The position numbers were made by a program, and so were the translations under genes. DNA of 64,000 bases, from NCBI GenBank assembly GCA_017410365.1, contig JAFQQY010000014.1, forward strand, positions 19,326-83,325, in the 5' to 3' direction. This DNA comes from Prevotella sp. Its GTDB lineage: Bacteria; Bacteroidota; Bacteroidia; Bacteroidales; Bacteroidaceae. Every line of letters begins with the position of its first letter. Position 1 is the stretch's first letter. Below the pieces are notes generated by a model. It was not told where the DNA came from, did no database searches, and saw only the letters and a list, made by a program, of their open reading frames with translations. Of the stretch, positions 1-6,737 are shown in pieces.

Positions 1-409
1 TCCCGCCTATTCCCAACATTATTTTCCTGCAACCTCTGTCCAGGGCGTCGGCAATCATCTGACCTGTGCCATAGGTCGAGGTCAGTAGCGGGTTGCGTTC
101 TTCGTCGTTCAGCAGCGTCAGTCCGCTTGCCTGTGCCATTTCTATTATTGCCGTCTTTCCTTCATCAATAATAGCATAACACGCTTTTGTGTTTCTTCCG
201 ATAGGGTTGCAGACGTGAATATCAATAATTCTTCCTCCAAGCATCTCAACAAGAGCTTCCATCGTACCTTCGCCACCGTCGGCAATGGTAATCTTGTGTA
301 TCTCTGCCTCGGGCATGACGGACAGTAGTCCTTCTTCAAAAGCATCAGCCGCTTCTTTGCTTGAAAGTGAGCCTTTAAAAGAATCGAAAGCCAGAATTAT
401 TTTTCTCAT
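1..409 (-). CDS. glxK: Glycerate kinase, N-terminal part (runs off the left edge)
   Basis: The reverse strand reads from ATG at 409 for 136 codons to the window edge without a stop. The protein starts MRKIILAFDSFKGSLSS, has the family signature IADGGEGTMEAL near residue 45 and a TSTYGTGQMIADAL segment near residue 110, all typical of the GlxK/GarK (glycerate kinase type 1) family. These cytoplasmic enzymes phosphorylate D-glycerate, usually to 2-phosphoglycerate, feeding glycolysis. Family members are about 375 residues long, so roughly the last 240 lie outside the window. No neighbour on this strand is visible. Family assignment is firm; the exact phosphorylated position is not readable from sequence. 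Confidence 0.9.
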   Translation of the reverse strand, partial: MRKIILAFDSFKGSLSSKEAADAFEEGLLSVMPEAEIHKITIADGGEGTMEALVEMLGGRIIDIHVCNPIGRNTKACYAIIDEGKTAIIEMAQASGLTLLNDEERNPLLTSTYGTGQMIADALDRGCRKIMLGIGG

Positions 410-527
410 TACTAATATTAACGATTTGTTTGTTGCAAAGATACTTATTTTTCAAACCAAAAAATCGAAAATGTGCAGTTATTTCGGCTTTTCAAGTTCT
501 CATATCAGTCACTTAAATTCAGTAAGT

Positions 528-593
528 GGCGTTCTGACTGACAGTTTTTGGCCTTCTGACTGACAGTTTTTGGCGTTCTGACTGGCAGTAAGT
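528..593. repeat. Three tandem 22-bp repeats flanked by AAGTG palindromes
   Basis: Units start at 528, 550 and 572, exactly 22 bp apart, with the shape GGCGTTCTGACTGACAGTTT followed by TT; the third changes near its end. The array is bracketed by CAGTAAGTGGC (520-530) and CAGTAAGTGCGCCACTTACTG (586-606), which is itself palindromic. No reading frame or promoter explains it. The period is two helical turns. Confidence 0.75.
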
Positions 594-692
594 GCGCCAC
601 TTACTGATTCCGAACGATATTTCGGTGGCTGAAAATTGTATAAATGTACCGATTTTTGTACGATTTTCCTTTGCGGTTAAATAAATTTATTA

Positions 693-700
693 TATCTTTG
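693..700 (+). promoter_or_regulatory. -7 box for the secreted protein gene at 1024
   Basis: TATCTTTG fits the Bacteroidota -7 consensus TAnnTTTG, in an AT-rich stretch. Transcription would start near 707, leaving a leader of about 317 nt before the ATG at 1024. That leader has no convincing gene. It contains a run of eight G at 816-823 and palindromic strings around 913-960 such as GCGTACGC. Confidence 0.6.
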
Positions 701-1023
701 CCTGCGAATAACTGCAAGATTAAAAACTTGAAACGATTTATTAGACAATAATCAAATGTGTATTTTAGTGCTTAACTTATTGGTAATTATATTCTTATCC
801 GCTCAAACTCTGTGTGGGGGGGGTAAAAATTCTTTACAAAATTCGTTAGGCAAGTCTATTGTTTCTGTCACTTCAGCTGACACTTTTTCCTTATACATTA
901 TTAATATAATTACGTGCGTACGCATGCGAGGTCCCTCTTCGTATGCCCATTACGCATGTCCTTTGGTCTAGAAAACAAATACTATTTATTTAATACATTA
1001 TTCAATAACTAAAATTTTTAACT

Positions 1024-3192
1024 ATGAGAAAATTTACAATTAAATCATTATCTTTATTAGTCTTTTTGCTAATTGCACTTATCCCACAGCAAGTAGTAGC
1101 GCAAGATGAAACCTATGATTTTCAGAATTTTATTTCTAGTTGTACAACAGGACATGGTATTGTAACAAATGGAGAGCAGACCGTAACAATTGGAGAAAAT
1201 GTAACAACCATATCATTGTTGTCGGATTTTACACAAACGAATTATAATACATTGCGTAATACAAATCTTGAATTTTTATGTAATTCTCGTTTTGCAATCT
1301 CTGGAAGTTATAGTTTTCATAGAAATAAATGGGACACATACCGTGTAAGATGCACTCAAACTTCTGGATATTTTTGTGTGTTAAATTTAAATGTAGGAGA
1401 TGTCCTTACTTTTACAACAAATAATGGCACCGCAGGTGAAATGGGTGATATAAAATTCATATCAACTAATGCAAAAAAATCAGGATCAAGTACAGATGTG
1501 CAAGAAGAAGAATCTTTGGAGTCTGGTGTCTCTTATGAAATTACAAAATCAGGTCGCCTTGACTTTATGGTAGGAAATGGAAGTGGATTCCAGAAAATTG
1601 TTATAACTCCAAATCCTGATGTTGAAATTGTGACAAATCCGATTATAAGTATTACCGCTGCAAAAGGTGAAGCTAGAACAATTACCATAAGTGGTGGAAG
1701 TACTTCTAAGGAGTCAGAAAATATAGTTGGATATAAATATACAGTTGATGGCACAGATCCTAATACAAATGGTATAGATTACACAGAACCATTTGATGTA
1801 TCAGAGAAATGCTCTATTAAAGCAATTGCTATTAGTTCTTCTGGCGCAAATTCTGTTGTAACTTCATTTGAAGCTGATGCTGGATATTTTATATCATTGC
1901 CAAGTCCTAAAATATCAATGTCTGGACTTATAAAAATATCAAATGATTTATATCAAGCCAGATTTATTGCAAGTATAGATACAAAAGACATATATGGAAA
2001 TGAATCAGGAGCAAAGTTGTCATATTCCTTTATATCTCAGAATGGTGAATCTGAAAATATAGATATGACTTCAGGTTATACAGTGTCAGAAAAAGGAACG
2101 TTGAAAGTAACTGCTACAGCGGAAGGGTATTCGTCGTCAACAAGCCAGTTTGATGTTTATGGCTATTATAATCCGACGTATTCTTCTCAGAAGTATAACG
2201 AGATTACAGAAGAGGATATTGCCGCAGTTTTAGGGGAAAATTGGACAAAACAAAATGAAACAGGTAGATGGTCAGGTTGGTCTGAAAATGGTGTACCGTA
2301 TACATATTATGCACATACAGGTGGAAGTGGCTCTGTATGGAATTATACGATAGATAACCTTCAATTACGTAGTGTTGTTCAGCTAAATATAGGTGGAGGT
2401 TTGGGTAGAAATAGTAATGAAAGTGATTCTTATTTGAAAAATTTGGCAAATGGTCAACTTGGTGTTATTTATATGTTTGATGGAACATTAAAGAGTAATT
2501 ATTATCAGTTGTATTTTATTGGTGATGGTAAAAACCAAAGATTCTATTTGGATGCTGGTGATGTAATTCAACAAGTTGTTTTCTATACAGGCGTTGAAGA
2601 TGAAACTGCTTCAATTTCTACCGCAGGCTACGCCACCTTCAGCTCAACATACGCAGTTGATTTCTCTGCAGCAGAAGGTCTGACAGCATATACAGCAACA
2701 GTAAGTGATAACAAGGTTGTTATGACTCCTATTGAAAATGGTATTGTTCCAGCAAACACTGGTGTTATCTTGAAAGGTGCAGCAGGCGATTATACAGGTG
2801 TAATTACAACAACAGAGGCTGTGATTGAAAATAATGACCTTGTAGCTGCAACAGAGGAAATTGCTTCACTCGCAACCGAGACAACTGTTGATGAAGTAAC
2901 ATACAAGAACTATATCTTGAATGTTGTTAATGAAACACCAGGCTTCTATCAGGCAGCAGGCAAGAAGGTGGCTGCAGGCAAGGCATACTTGCAGGTTCCT
3001 GTTGAGCAGGCAAGCTCAGCTAAGACTCTTACTATCGTTTGGAATGACGGCGAAACAACAGGCATCAAGGATAATTATGAATTCGGAATTATGAATTCAG
3101 ATGCTGCAACATACGACCTCAGCGGTCGCAAGGTTGCTAACCCTGCCAAGGGCTTGTATATCAAGAACGGTAAGAAGTTTATTGTGAAGTAA
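1024..3192 (+). CDS. Secreted modular protein with chitobiase-like domain and C-terminal sorting domain
   Basis: 722 residues. A signal peptide covers about residues 1-26 (hydrophobic LSLLVFLLIALIPQQ, cleavage after VVAQ). Around residues 205-290 a segment with YTVDGTDPNTNG and YTEPFDVSEKCSIKAIAIS matches the chitobiase/beta-hexosaminidase C-terminal fold often used as a linker in surface proteins. Residues about 530-680 (from SISTAGYATFSSTYAVDF) resemble a module I recognise from many Prevotella secreted proteins. The end, YDLSGRKVANPAKGLYIKNG followed by KKFIVK, looks like a type IX secretion-type sorting domain. No catalytic domain is recognisable. The first two thirds are markedly more AT-rich than the end, suggesting a mosaic. 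Probably an exported surface or released protein of unknown ligand. Confidence 0.85.
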   Translation: MRKFTIKSLSLLVFLLIALIPQQVVAQDETYDFQNFISSCTTGHGIVTNGEQTVTIGENVTTISLLSDFTQTNYNTLRNTNLEFLCNSRFAISGSYSFHRNKWDTYRVRCTQTSGYFCVLNLNVGDVLTFTTNNGTAGEMGDIKFISTNAKKSGSSTDVQEEESLESGVSYEITKSGRLDFMVGNGSGFQKIVITPNPDVEIVTNPIISITAAKGEARTITISGGSTSKESENIVGYKYTVDGTDPNTNGIDYTEPFDVSEKCSIKAIAISSSGANSVVTSFEADAGYFISLPSPKISMSGLIKISNDLYQARFIASIDTKDIYGNESGAKLSYSFISQNGESENIDMTSGYTVSEKGTLKVTATAEGYSSSTSQFDVYGYYNPTYSSQKYNEITEEDIAAVLGENWTKQNETGRWSGWSENGVPYTYYAHTGGSGSVWNYTIDNLQLRSVVQLNIGGGLGRNSNESDSYLKNLANGQLGVIYMFDGTLKSNYYQLYFIGDGKNQRFYLDAGDVIQQVVFYTGVEDETASISTAGYATFSSTYAVDFSAAEGLTAYTATVSDNKVVMTPIENGIVPANTGVILKGAAGDYTGVITTTEAVIENNDLVAATEEIASLATETTVDEVTYKNYILNVVNETPGFYQAAGKKVAAGKAYLQVPVEQASSAKTLTIVWNDGETTGIKDNYEFGIMNSDAATYDLSGRKVANPAKGLYIKNGKKFIVK

Positions 3193-3353
3193 GGAGCCTC
3201 CCCTAACCCCAGCCTCACCCCCAACCCCTCTCCATGATGAGAGGGGAGATTGAGGAGGGGAACTTTTGGAAGAAGCAAATAAGAATAATAACAATCCCTG
3301 AGCCTAATTCCTCCCCTTCGGGGAGGTTAGGAGGGGTTAAATTAAATAAGATT
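3193..3353. other. G/C-rich hairpin pair between the secreted protein and the small protein
   Basis: Two hairpins built of C-runs and G-runs: CCCTCTC/GAGAGGG near 3222-3246, and CCTCCCC-TTC-GGGGAGG at about 3310-3326, the latter 28 bp before the small protein ATG. The same CCTCCCC/GAGAGGGG style recurs at 59450-59473. They stand out against the AT-rich surroundings. No T-run follows, so they are not clear terminators; dispersed repeat elements are the simplest reading. Confidence 0.5.
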
Positions 3354-3530
3354 ATGGAAAAGAAATATATCAAACCAGAGATTCAAGTAGTAGAAGTTGA
3401 ACTGCAGCCAATGATGGCAGCGTCTTTAGGAGAAAATGAACTAGGCCTTTATGACCAAGATGCTTCAGGTGATGCAATGTCAAAGGAGCATGGCAGTCGC
3501 TTCGACGTATGGGGTCTTGACGAAGAATAA
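3354..3530 (+). CDS. Small conserved-looking protein, 58 residues, function unknown
   Basis: ATG at 3354 opens a 58-residue product beginning MEKKYIKPEIQVVEVELQPM and ending in an acidic WGLDEE tail. I chose this ATG over the upstream in-frame one at 3234 because the upstream extension runs through the G/C-rich repeat hairpins. The pattern KKYIKP-I-VVE-E followed by a small-residue MAAS step and a variable, polar, acidic tail is one I associate with numerous short proteins of Bacteroidales that lack a known role. There is no signal peptide and no Cys. It lies 160 bp downstream of the secreted protein and just ahead of a strong terminator, so both may share one transcript. Function not assignable. 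Confidence 0.65.
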   Translation: MEKKYIKPEIQVVEVELQPMMAASLGENELGLYDQDASGDAMSKEHGSRFDVWGLDEE

Positions 3531-3590
3531 TAAAGTATTTGTTAAATGGCAGCAAAGTATAGCTGCAAGCTAACAAAAAAGAATGTTTTA

Positions 3591-3623
3591 AAGCGGTTGC
3601 CTGTTGAAAGGCAACCGCTTTTT
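3591..3623 (+). terminator. Rho-independent terminator
   Basis: Stem AAGCGGTTGCC (3591-3601) pairs with GGCAACCGCTT (3610-3620), followed by a T-run. It closes the 1024-3530 unit and isolates it from the repeats and ATPase gene downstream. Confidence 0.9.
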
Positions 3624-3671
3624 GATTTAGGTAATTTATTTATTTTGTTTCTGTTGGTATTTTGGCTTGTT

Positions 3672-3789
3672 GCTCTCCGTTTGAAACAAAATCCAAGTGT
3701 TATTGGTCTCCGTTTGGAACAAATTTTATGCGTTCTTGGTCTCCGTTTAAAACAAATTTTATGTAATCTTGGTCTCCGTTTGGAACAAA
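3672..3789 (+). repeat. Four 33-bp-period direct repeats upstream of the ATPase promoter
   Basis: The core GGTCTCCGTTTGGAACAAA occurs at 3705, 3738 (with TTTAAAACA) and 3771, plus a diverged copy starting at 3672 (GCTCTCCGTTTGAAACAAA). Starts are exactly 33 bp apart. The 14-bp stretches between cores are also partly alike (TTTTATGCGTTCTT, TTTTATGTAATCTT). The last core ends 5 bp before the -7 box of the ATPase gene, so it occupies the -33 region. Because 33 is a multiple of 3, an artefactual open frame with an 11-residue repeat crosses them. A role as stacked operator sites or as an element linked to the ATPase is inference. Confidence 0.85.
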
Positions 3790-3794
3790 ATGCG

Positions 3795-3802
3795 TATATT
3801 TG
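3795..3802 (+). promoter_or_regulatory. -7 box of the ATPase gene
   Basis: TATATTTG fits TAnnTTTG; the start of transcription would fall near 3809, giving a leader of about 20 nt to the ATG at 3829. The fourth 33-bp repeat abuts it upstream. Confidence 0.75.
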
Positions 3803-3828
3803 CAGCTGAAAACCAGATAAATAACAAT

Positions 3829-5175
3829 ATGTTTAAAAGAGAAGTCCTAAGACAGTTGGAAAGCTGGAAAGCCGATTCTTCACGTAAGCCATTGGTACTA
3901 CGTGGACCACGTCAGGTTGGGAAGACAACTGTTGTCAATGAATTTGGCAAGTTGTTTGACAACTACTTGTATTATAATTTAGAGCGCGAAGCAGACAGGA
4001 AAGTTCTTGAAATGCCGATACCATTGCACGGACTCATGGAAATTCTATTTGTGCGTAAAGGGAGCATACGTAAGGCAGGTACAACATTGTTGTTCATTGA
4101 TGAAATACAAAATTCGCCAAAGGTTATATCTTTGTTGCGCTATTTTTATGAGGAACTCCCTGAGATTTATGTAATAGCAGCCGGTTCGTTGTTAGAAAAT
4201 TTGGTTGACGTGCAAACATCTTTCCCAGTTGGAAGAGTTGAATATATGGCAATGCATCCATGTTCGTTTAAGGAATTTTTAGGTGCATTGGATAGAGAAG
4301 ATTTGATTTTCTTCATAAATCATCCGGAGATGGCTTGCGCTTGTCATCAAGAATTGATGGCATTGTTCAATCAATATGCCATAGTAGGCGGAATGCCCGA
4401 GATTGTTCAGCATTATGCCAATCATCGAGACGTGTTGGCTATGGACAAGAAGTATGAGGCATTGCTGCAATCCTATCGCGACGATGTTGAAAAATATGTG
4501 CGTGGAAAGAAATTGGCAGATGTGGTGCGATTTATACTTTCGTATGGTTGGGCAAATGCGGGACAGACAGTTACATTAGGCCGATTTTCAGGTTCAGACT
4601 ACAATGCACGTGAGGTTGGCGAGGCTTTTCGCTTGCTTAATAAGGCGATGATTTTAGAATTGGTATATCCCACAACTACGCCCAATGTACCCATTATGCC
4701 GGAAATAAAGCGAATGCCCAAATTGATATGGTTTGATACGGGACTTGTAAATTATGCGGCAGGTGTGCGTAAGGAAGTTATTGGCTCAATGGATATAATG
4801 GATGCATGGCGTGGACATATTGCAGAACATGTAGTGGCGCAGGAGTTGTTATGCTTGAATGATAAGGTTGCGCAAGAACGTTTCTTCTGGATGAAAGGTA
4901 GTGGTGGCGGCAGTGCTGAGGTGGATTTTGTCTGGCAGGTTGACTCCGTGCTTGTGCCTATTGAAGTTAAGTCGGGAATTAATGCCCATTTACGTTCATT
5001 GCACTCATTTATCGAACTGTCGGTGTCCGATATTGCAGTTAGAGTATGGTCTGGTGAATATGGAGTAAATGAGTTGGTTACGCCACATAAGGGCAAACGA
5101 TTCAAATTGATAAACCTGCCGTTCTATATGTTAGGAAATTTAGAACAGATAGTTAGGGATGTTAAAAGAAGTTAG
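3829..5175 (+). CDS. AAA_14/DUF4143 family ATPase with nuclease-like C-terminal domain
   Basis: 448 residues from ATG 3829; the upstream in-frame start at 3769 lies before the promoter. Walker A is GPRQVGKTT (K32), Walker B is LLFIDEIQ near residue 90, followed by AAGSLLE. The C-terminal third is the DUF4143 domain and carries AEVDFVW (about 363) and PIEVKSG (about 378), an acidic-then-ExK arrangement like PD-(D/E)XK nuclease folds. The family (often called archaeal-type ATPase) is common in Bacteroidota, frequently in several copies per genome, and its function is not established; DNA-related or mobile-element roles are proposed. The gene is monocistronic with its own promoter and terminator. 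The tandem repeats ahead of it are the odd feature. Confidence 0.88.
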   Translation: MFKREVLRQLESWKADSSRKPLVLRGPRQVGKTTVVNEFGKLFDNYLYYNLEREADRKVLEMPIPLHGLMEILFVRKGSIRKAGTTLLFIDEIQNSPKVISLLRYFYEELPEIYVIAAGSLLENLVDVQTSFPVGRVEYMAMHPCSFKEFLGALDREDLIFFINHPEMACACHQELMALFNQYAIVGGMPEIVQHYANHRDVLAMDKKYEALLQSYRDDVEKYVRGKKLADVVRFILSYGWANAGQTVTLGRFSGSDYNAREVGEAFRLLNKAMILELVYPTTTPNVPIMPEIKRMPKLIWFDTGLVNYAAGVRKEVIGSMDIMDAWRGHIAEHVVAQELLCLNDKVAQERFFWMKGSGGGSAEVDFVWQVDSVLVPIEVKSGINAHLRSLHSFIELSVSDIAVRVWSGEYGVNELVTPHKGKRFKLINLPFYMLGNLEQIVRDVKRS

Positions 5176-5209
5176 GAACGCTACCGTTTACGTCTTAATG
5201 TTCTAAAAA

Positions 5210-5241
5210 AGTAGAGACGTACCGTATGGCACGTCTCTACT
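5210..5241. terminator. Bidirectional terminator between the ATPase and trpB genes
   Basis: AGTAGAGACGT (5210-5220) pairs with ACGTCTCTACT (5231-5241); A-run before and T-rich sequence after. It serves two convergent genes. Confidence 0.8.
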
Positions 5242-5271
5242 ATGTAGTTTGTCTATATGTCAAAAGTAGAC

Positions 5272-6630
5272 TTAGAACTTTAACTGGCTAATATTCTTCT
5301 GAATCTCTTCGTCTGAAAGATTGTAGTTCTGTAAGTCGCCGTCAATGTATCGCTCGTATGACGGCATGTCAATCAAACCATGACCAGACAGACAGAAGAG
5401 GATTGTCTTCTGCTCGCCGCTTTCCTTGCACTTGTTAGCCTCGCGGATGGCAGCAGCAATGGCGTGGCAACTCTCTGGCGCAGGGATGATGCCTTCGGTA
5501 CGAGCGAAAAGCATACCGGCATCGAACGATTCCAACTGAGGAATATCTACACCACGCATCATCTTGTCTTTCAGCAACTGACTGGCAATGGTTCCTGCTC
5601 CGTGATAGCGCAAGCCGCCGGCATGGATGTTGGCAGGTTTGAAGTTATGACCCAGAGTATACATTGGCAACAGAGGAGTGTATCCAGCCTCATCGCCGAA
5701 GTCATAGCGGAATACGCCACGGGTTAGCTTTGGACAACTGGCAGGCTCGGCAGCAATGAATTCTGTAGTCTTGCCTTCCAGGATGTTGTGGCGCATGAAT
5801 GGGAATGCCAATCCGCCAAAGTTGGAGCCGCCACCGAAACATGCAATAACAACGTCTGGATATTCTCCTGCCATCTCCATCTGCTTCTCTGCTTCCAAAC
5901 CGATAATGGTTTGGTGGAGCGTTACGTGACTAAGTACAGAACCAAGAGTGTACTTACAGTTAGGTGTCATGGTAGCTAGTTCGACAGCCTCGGAGATTGC
6001 GGTGCCGAGTGAACCGGGATGGTTGGGCTGAGCAGTTAGAATGTCCTTTCCGGCACGTGTCGACATTGAAGGCGAACCCGTTACGGCTGCGCCGAATGTG
6101 CGCATGATGGCACTGCGGTAAGGTTTCTGTTGCATGGTAATCTTGACCTGATATACAGCAGCCTCAAGTCCAAATACCTTAGCAGCGTATGATAGGGCAG
6201 CTCCCCATTGGCCAGCACCCGTTTCTGTGGTCACGTTGGTTGTACCTTCCTGCTTGCAATAGTAGCACTGCGGGAGGGCTGAGTTAACCTTATGGCTGCC
6301 AAGAGGAGTGGCACTCTCGTTCTTGAAATATATGTGAGCAGGAGTACCAAGTGCCTCTTCCAGTCCGTAGGCACGCACGAGTGGTGTGCTTCGGTAGTTG
6401 CGGTATTTCTCCTGCACCTCTTCTGGTATGTCTATCCATGCATCGGTTATGTTAAGTTCCTGCTTGCAGCATTCTGTTGCAAAAATCCTGCTAAGCTCCT
6501 CGATTGTAGCCGGCTGCATGGTCTTCGGGTTCATTGGCATAAGCGGTTTGTTGAGCATATCCGCCTGTATGTTATACCATTGTGTTGGTATTTGGTTCTC
6601 CTGAAGTATGAATTTCTTTTGCTTTGCCAT
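5272..6630 (-). CDS. trpB: TrpB2-type tryptophan synthase beta chain
   Basis: 452 residues, longer than the usual 390-400 residue TrpB1, and with the TrpB2 signature arrangement (STPLVRA..., then SATPLGSHKVNSA). K114 in GSHKVNSA is the pyridoxal-phosphate Schiff base lysine; CFGGGSNFGG binds the cofactor phosphate; ETGAGQWG is the active-site loop. TrpB converts indole and L-serine to L-tryptophan. TrpB2 enzymes usually act without a standard TrpA partner, and no trpA or other trp gene is next to this one, consistent with a stand-alone indole-salvaging role. The start ATG at 6630 follows an unstructured CAA-rich leader of about 37 nt. Confidence 0.93.
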   Translation of the reverse strand: MAKQKKFILQENQIPTQWYNIQADMLNKPLMPMNPKTMQPATIEELSRIFATECCKQELNITDAWIDIPEEVQEKYRNYRSTPLVRAYGLEEALGTPAHIYFKNESATPLGSHKVNSALPQCYYCKQEGTTNVTTETGAGQWGAALSYAAKVFGLEAAVYQVKITMQQKPYRSAIMRTFGAAVTGSPSMSTRAGKDILTAQPNHPGSLGTAISEAVELATMTPNCKYTLGSVLSHVTLHQTIIGLEAEKQMEMAGEYPDVVIACFGGGSNFGGLAFPFMRHNILEGKTTEFIAAEPASCPKLTRGVFRYDFGDEAGYTPLLPMYTLGHNFKPANIHAGGLRYHGAGTIASQLLKDKMMRGVDIPQLESFDAGMLFARTEGIIPAPESCHAIAAAIREANKCKESGEQKTILFCLSGHGLIDMPSYERYIDGDLQNYNLSDEEIQKNISQLKF

Positions 6631-6673
6631 GTTGTTATGTTGTTGTGTTGTTATATTGTTGCAATTGAAGTTG

Positions 6674-6681
6674 CAAATTTA
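6674..6681 (-). promoter_or_regulatory. -7 box of trpB
   Basis: On the minus strand the sequence is TAAATTTG, matching TAnnTTTG, with transcription expected near 6667. The 37-nt leader is made of AACAAC-type repeats and should be unstructured, which suits SD-free initiation in this phylum. Confidence 0.65.
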
Positions 6682-6725
6682 GTGATAATAATTGACAATC
6701 GCCTTTAATTTAAAAGAAAAAATGG

Positions 6726-6733
6726 TACTTTTG
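6726..6733 (+). promoter_or_regulatory. -7 box overlapping the symporter start region
   Basis: TACTTTTG ends only 4 bp before the ATG at 6738. With the usual 5-8 nt spacing, the transcript would begin at or within the start codon, so the mRNA is likely leaderless. Confidence 0.6.
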
Positions 6734-6737
6734 CATC

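Noticed and set aside
756-971. Small frame starting with a hydrophobic stretch in the leader of gene 1024
   Set aside because: Crosses the G8 tract and palindromic strings, composition changes to non-protein-like after residue 25, no own promoter.
3672-3789. Possible CRISPR array
   Set aside because: 19-bp cores with 14-bp partly conserved spacers, only four units, and no cas genes; the layout does not fit CRISPR.
3546-3809. Open frame of 87 codons with an 11-residue repeat (LGLRLEQ-type)
   Set aside because: It runs through a terminator and the four 33-bp repeats; 33 is a multiple of three, so the frame stays open by chance. No promoter or conserved protein features.
5176-5271. Possible small RNA between convergent genes
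   Set aside because: Only a shared terminator hairpin is present; no promoter box.
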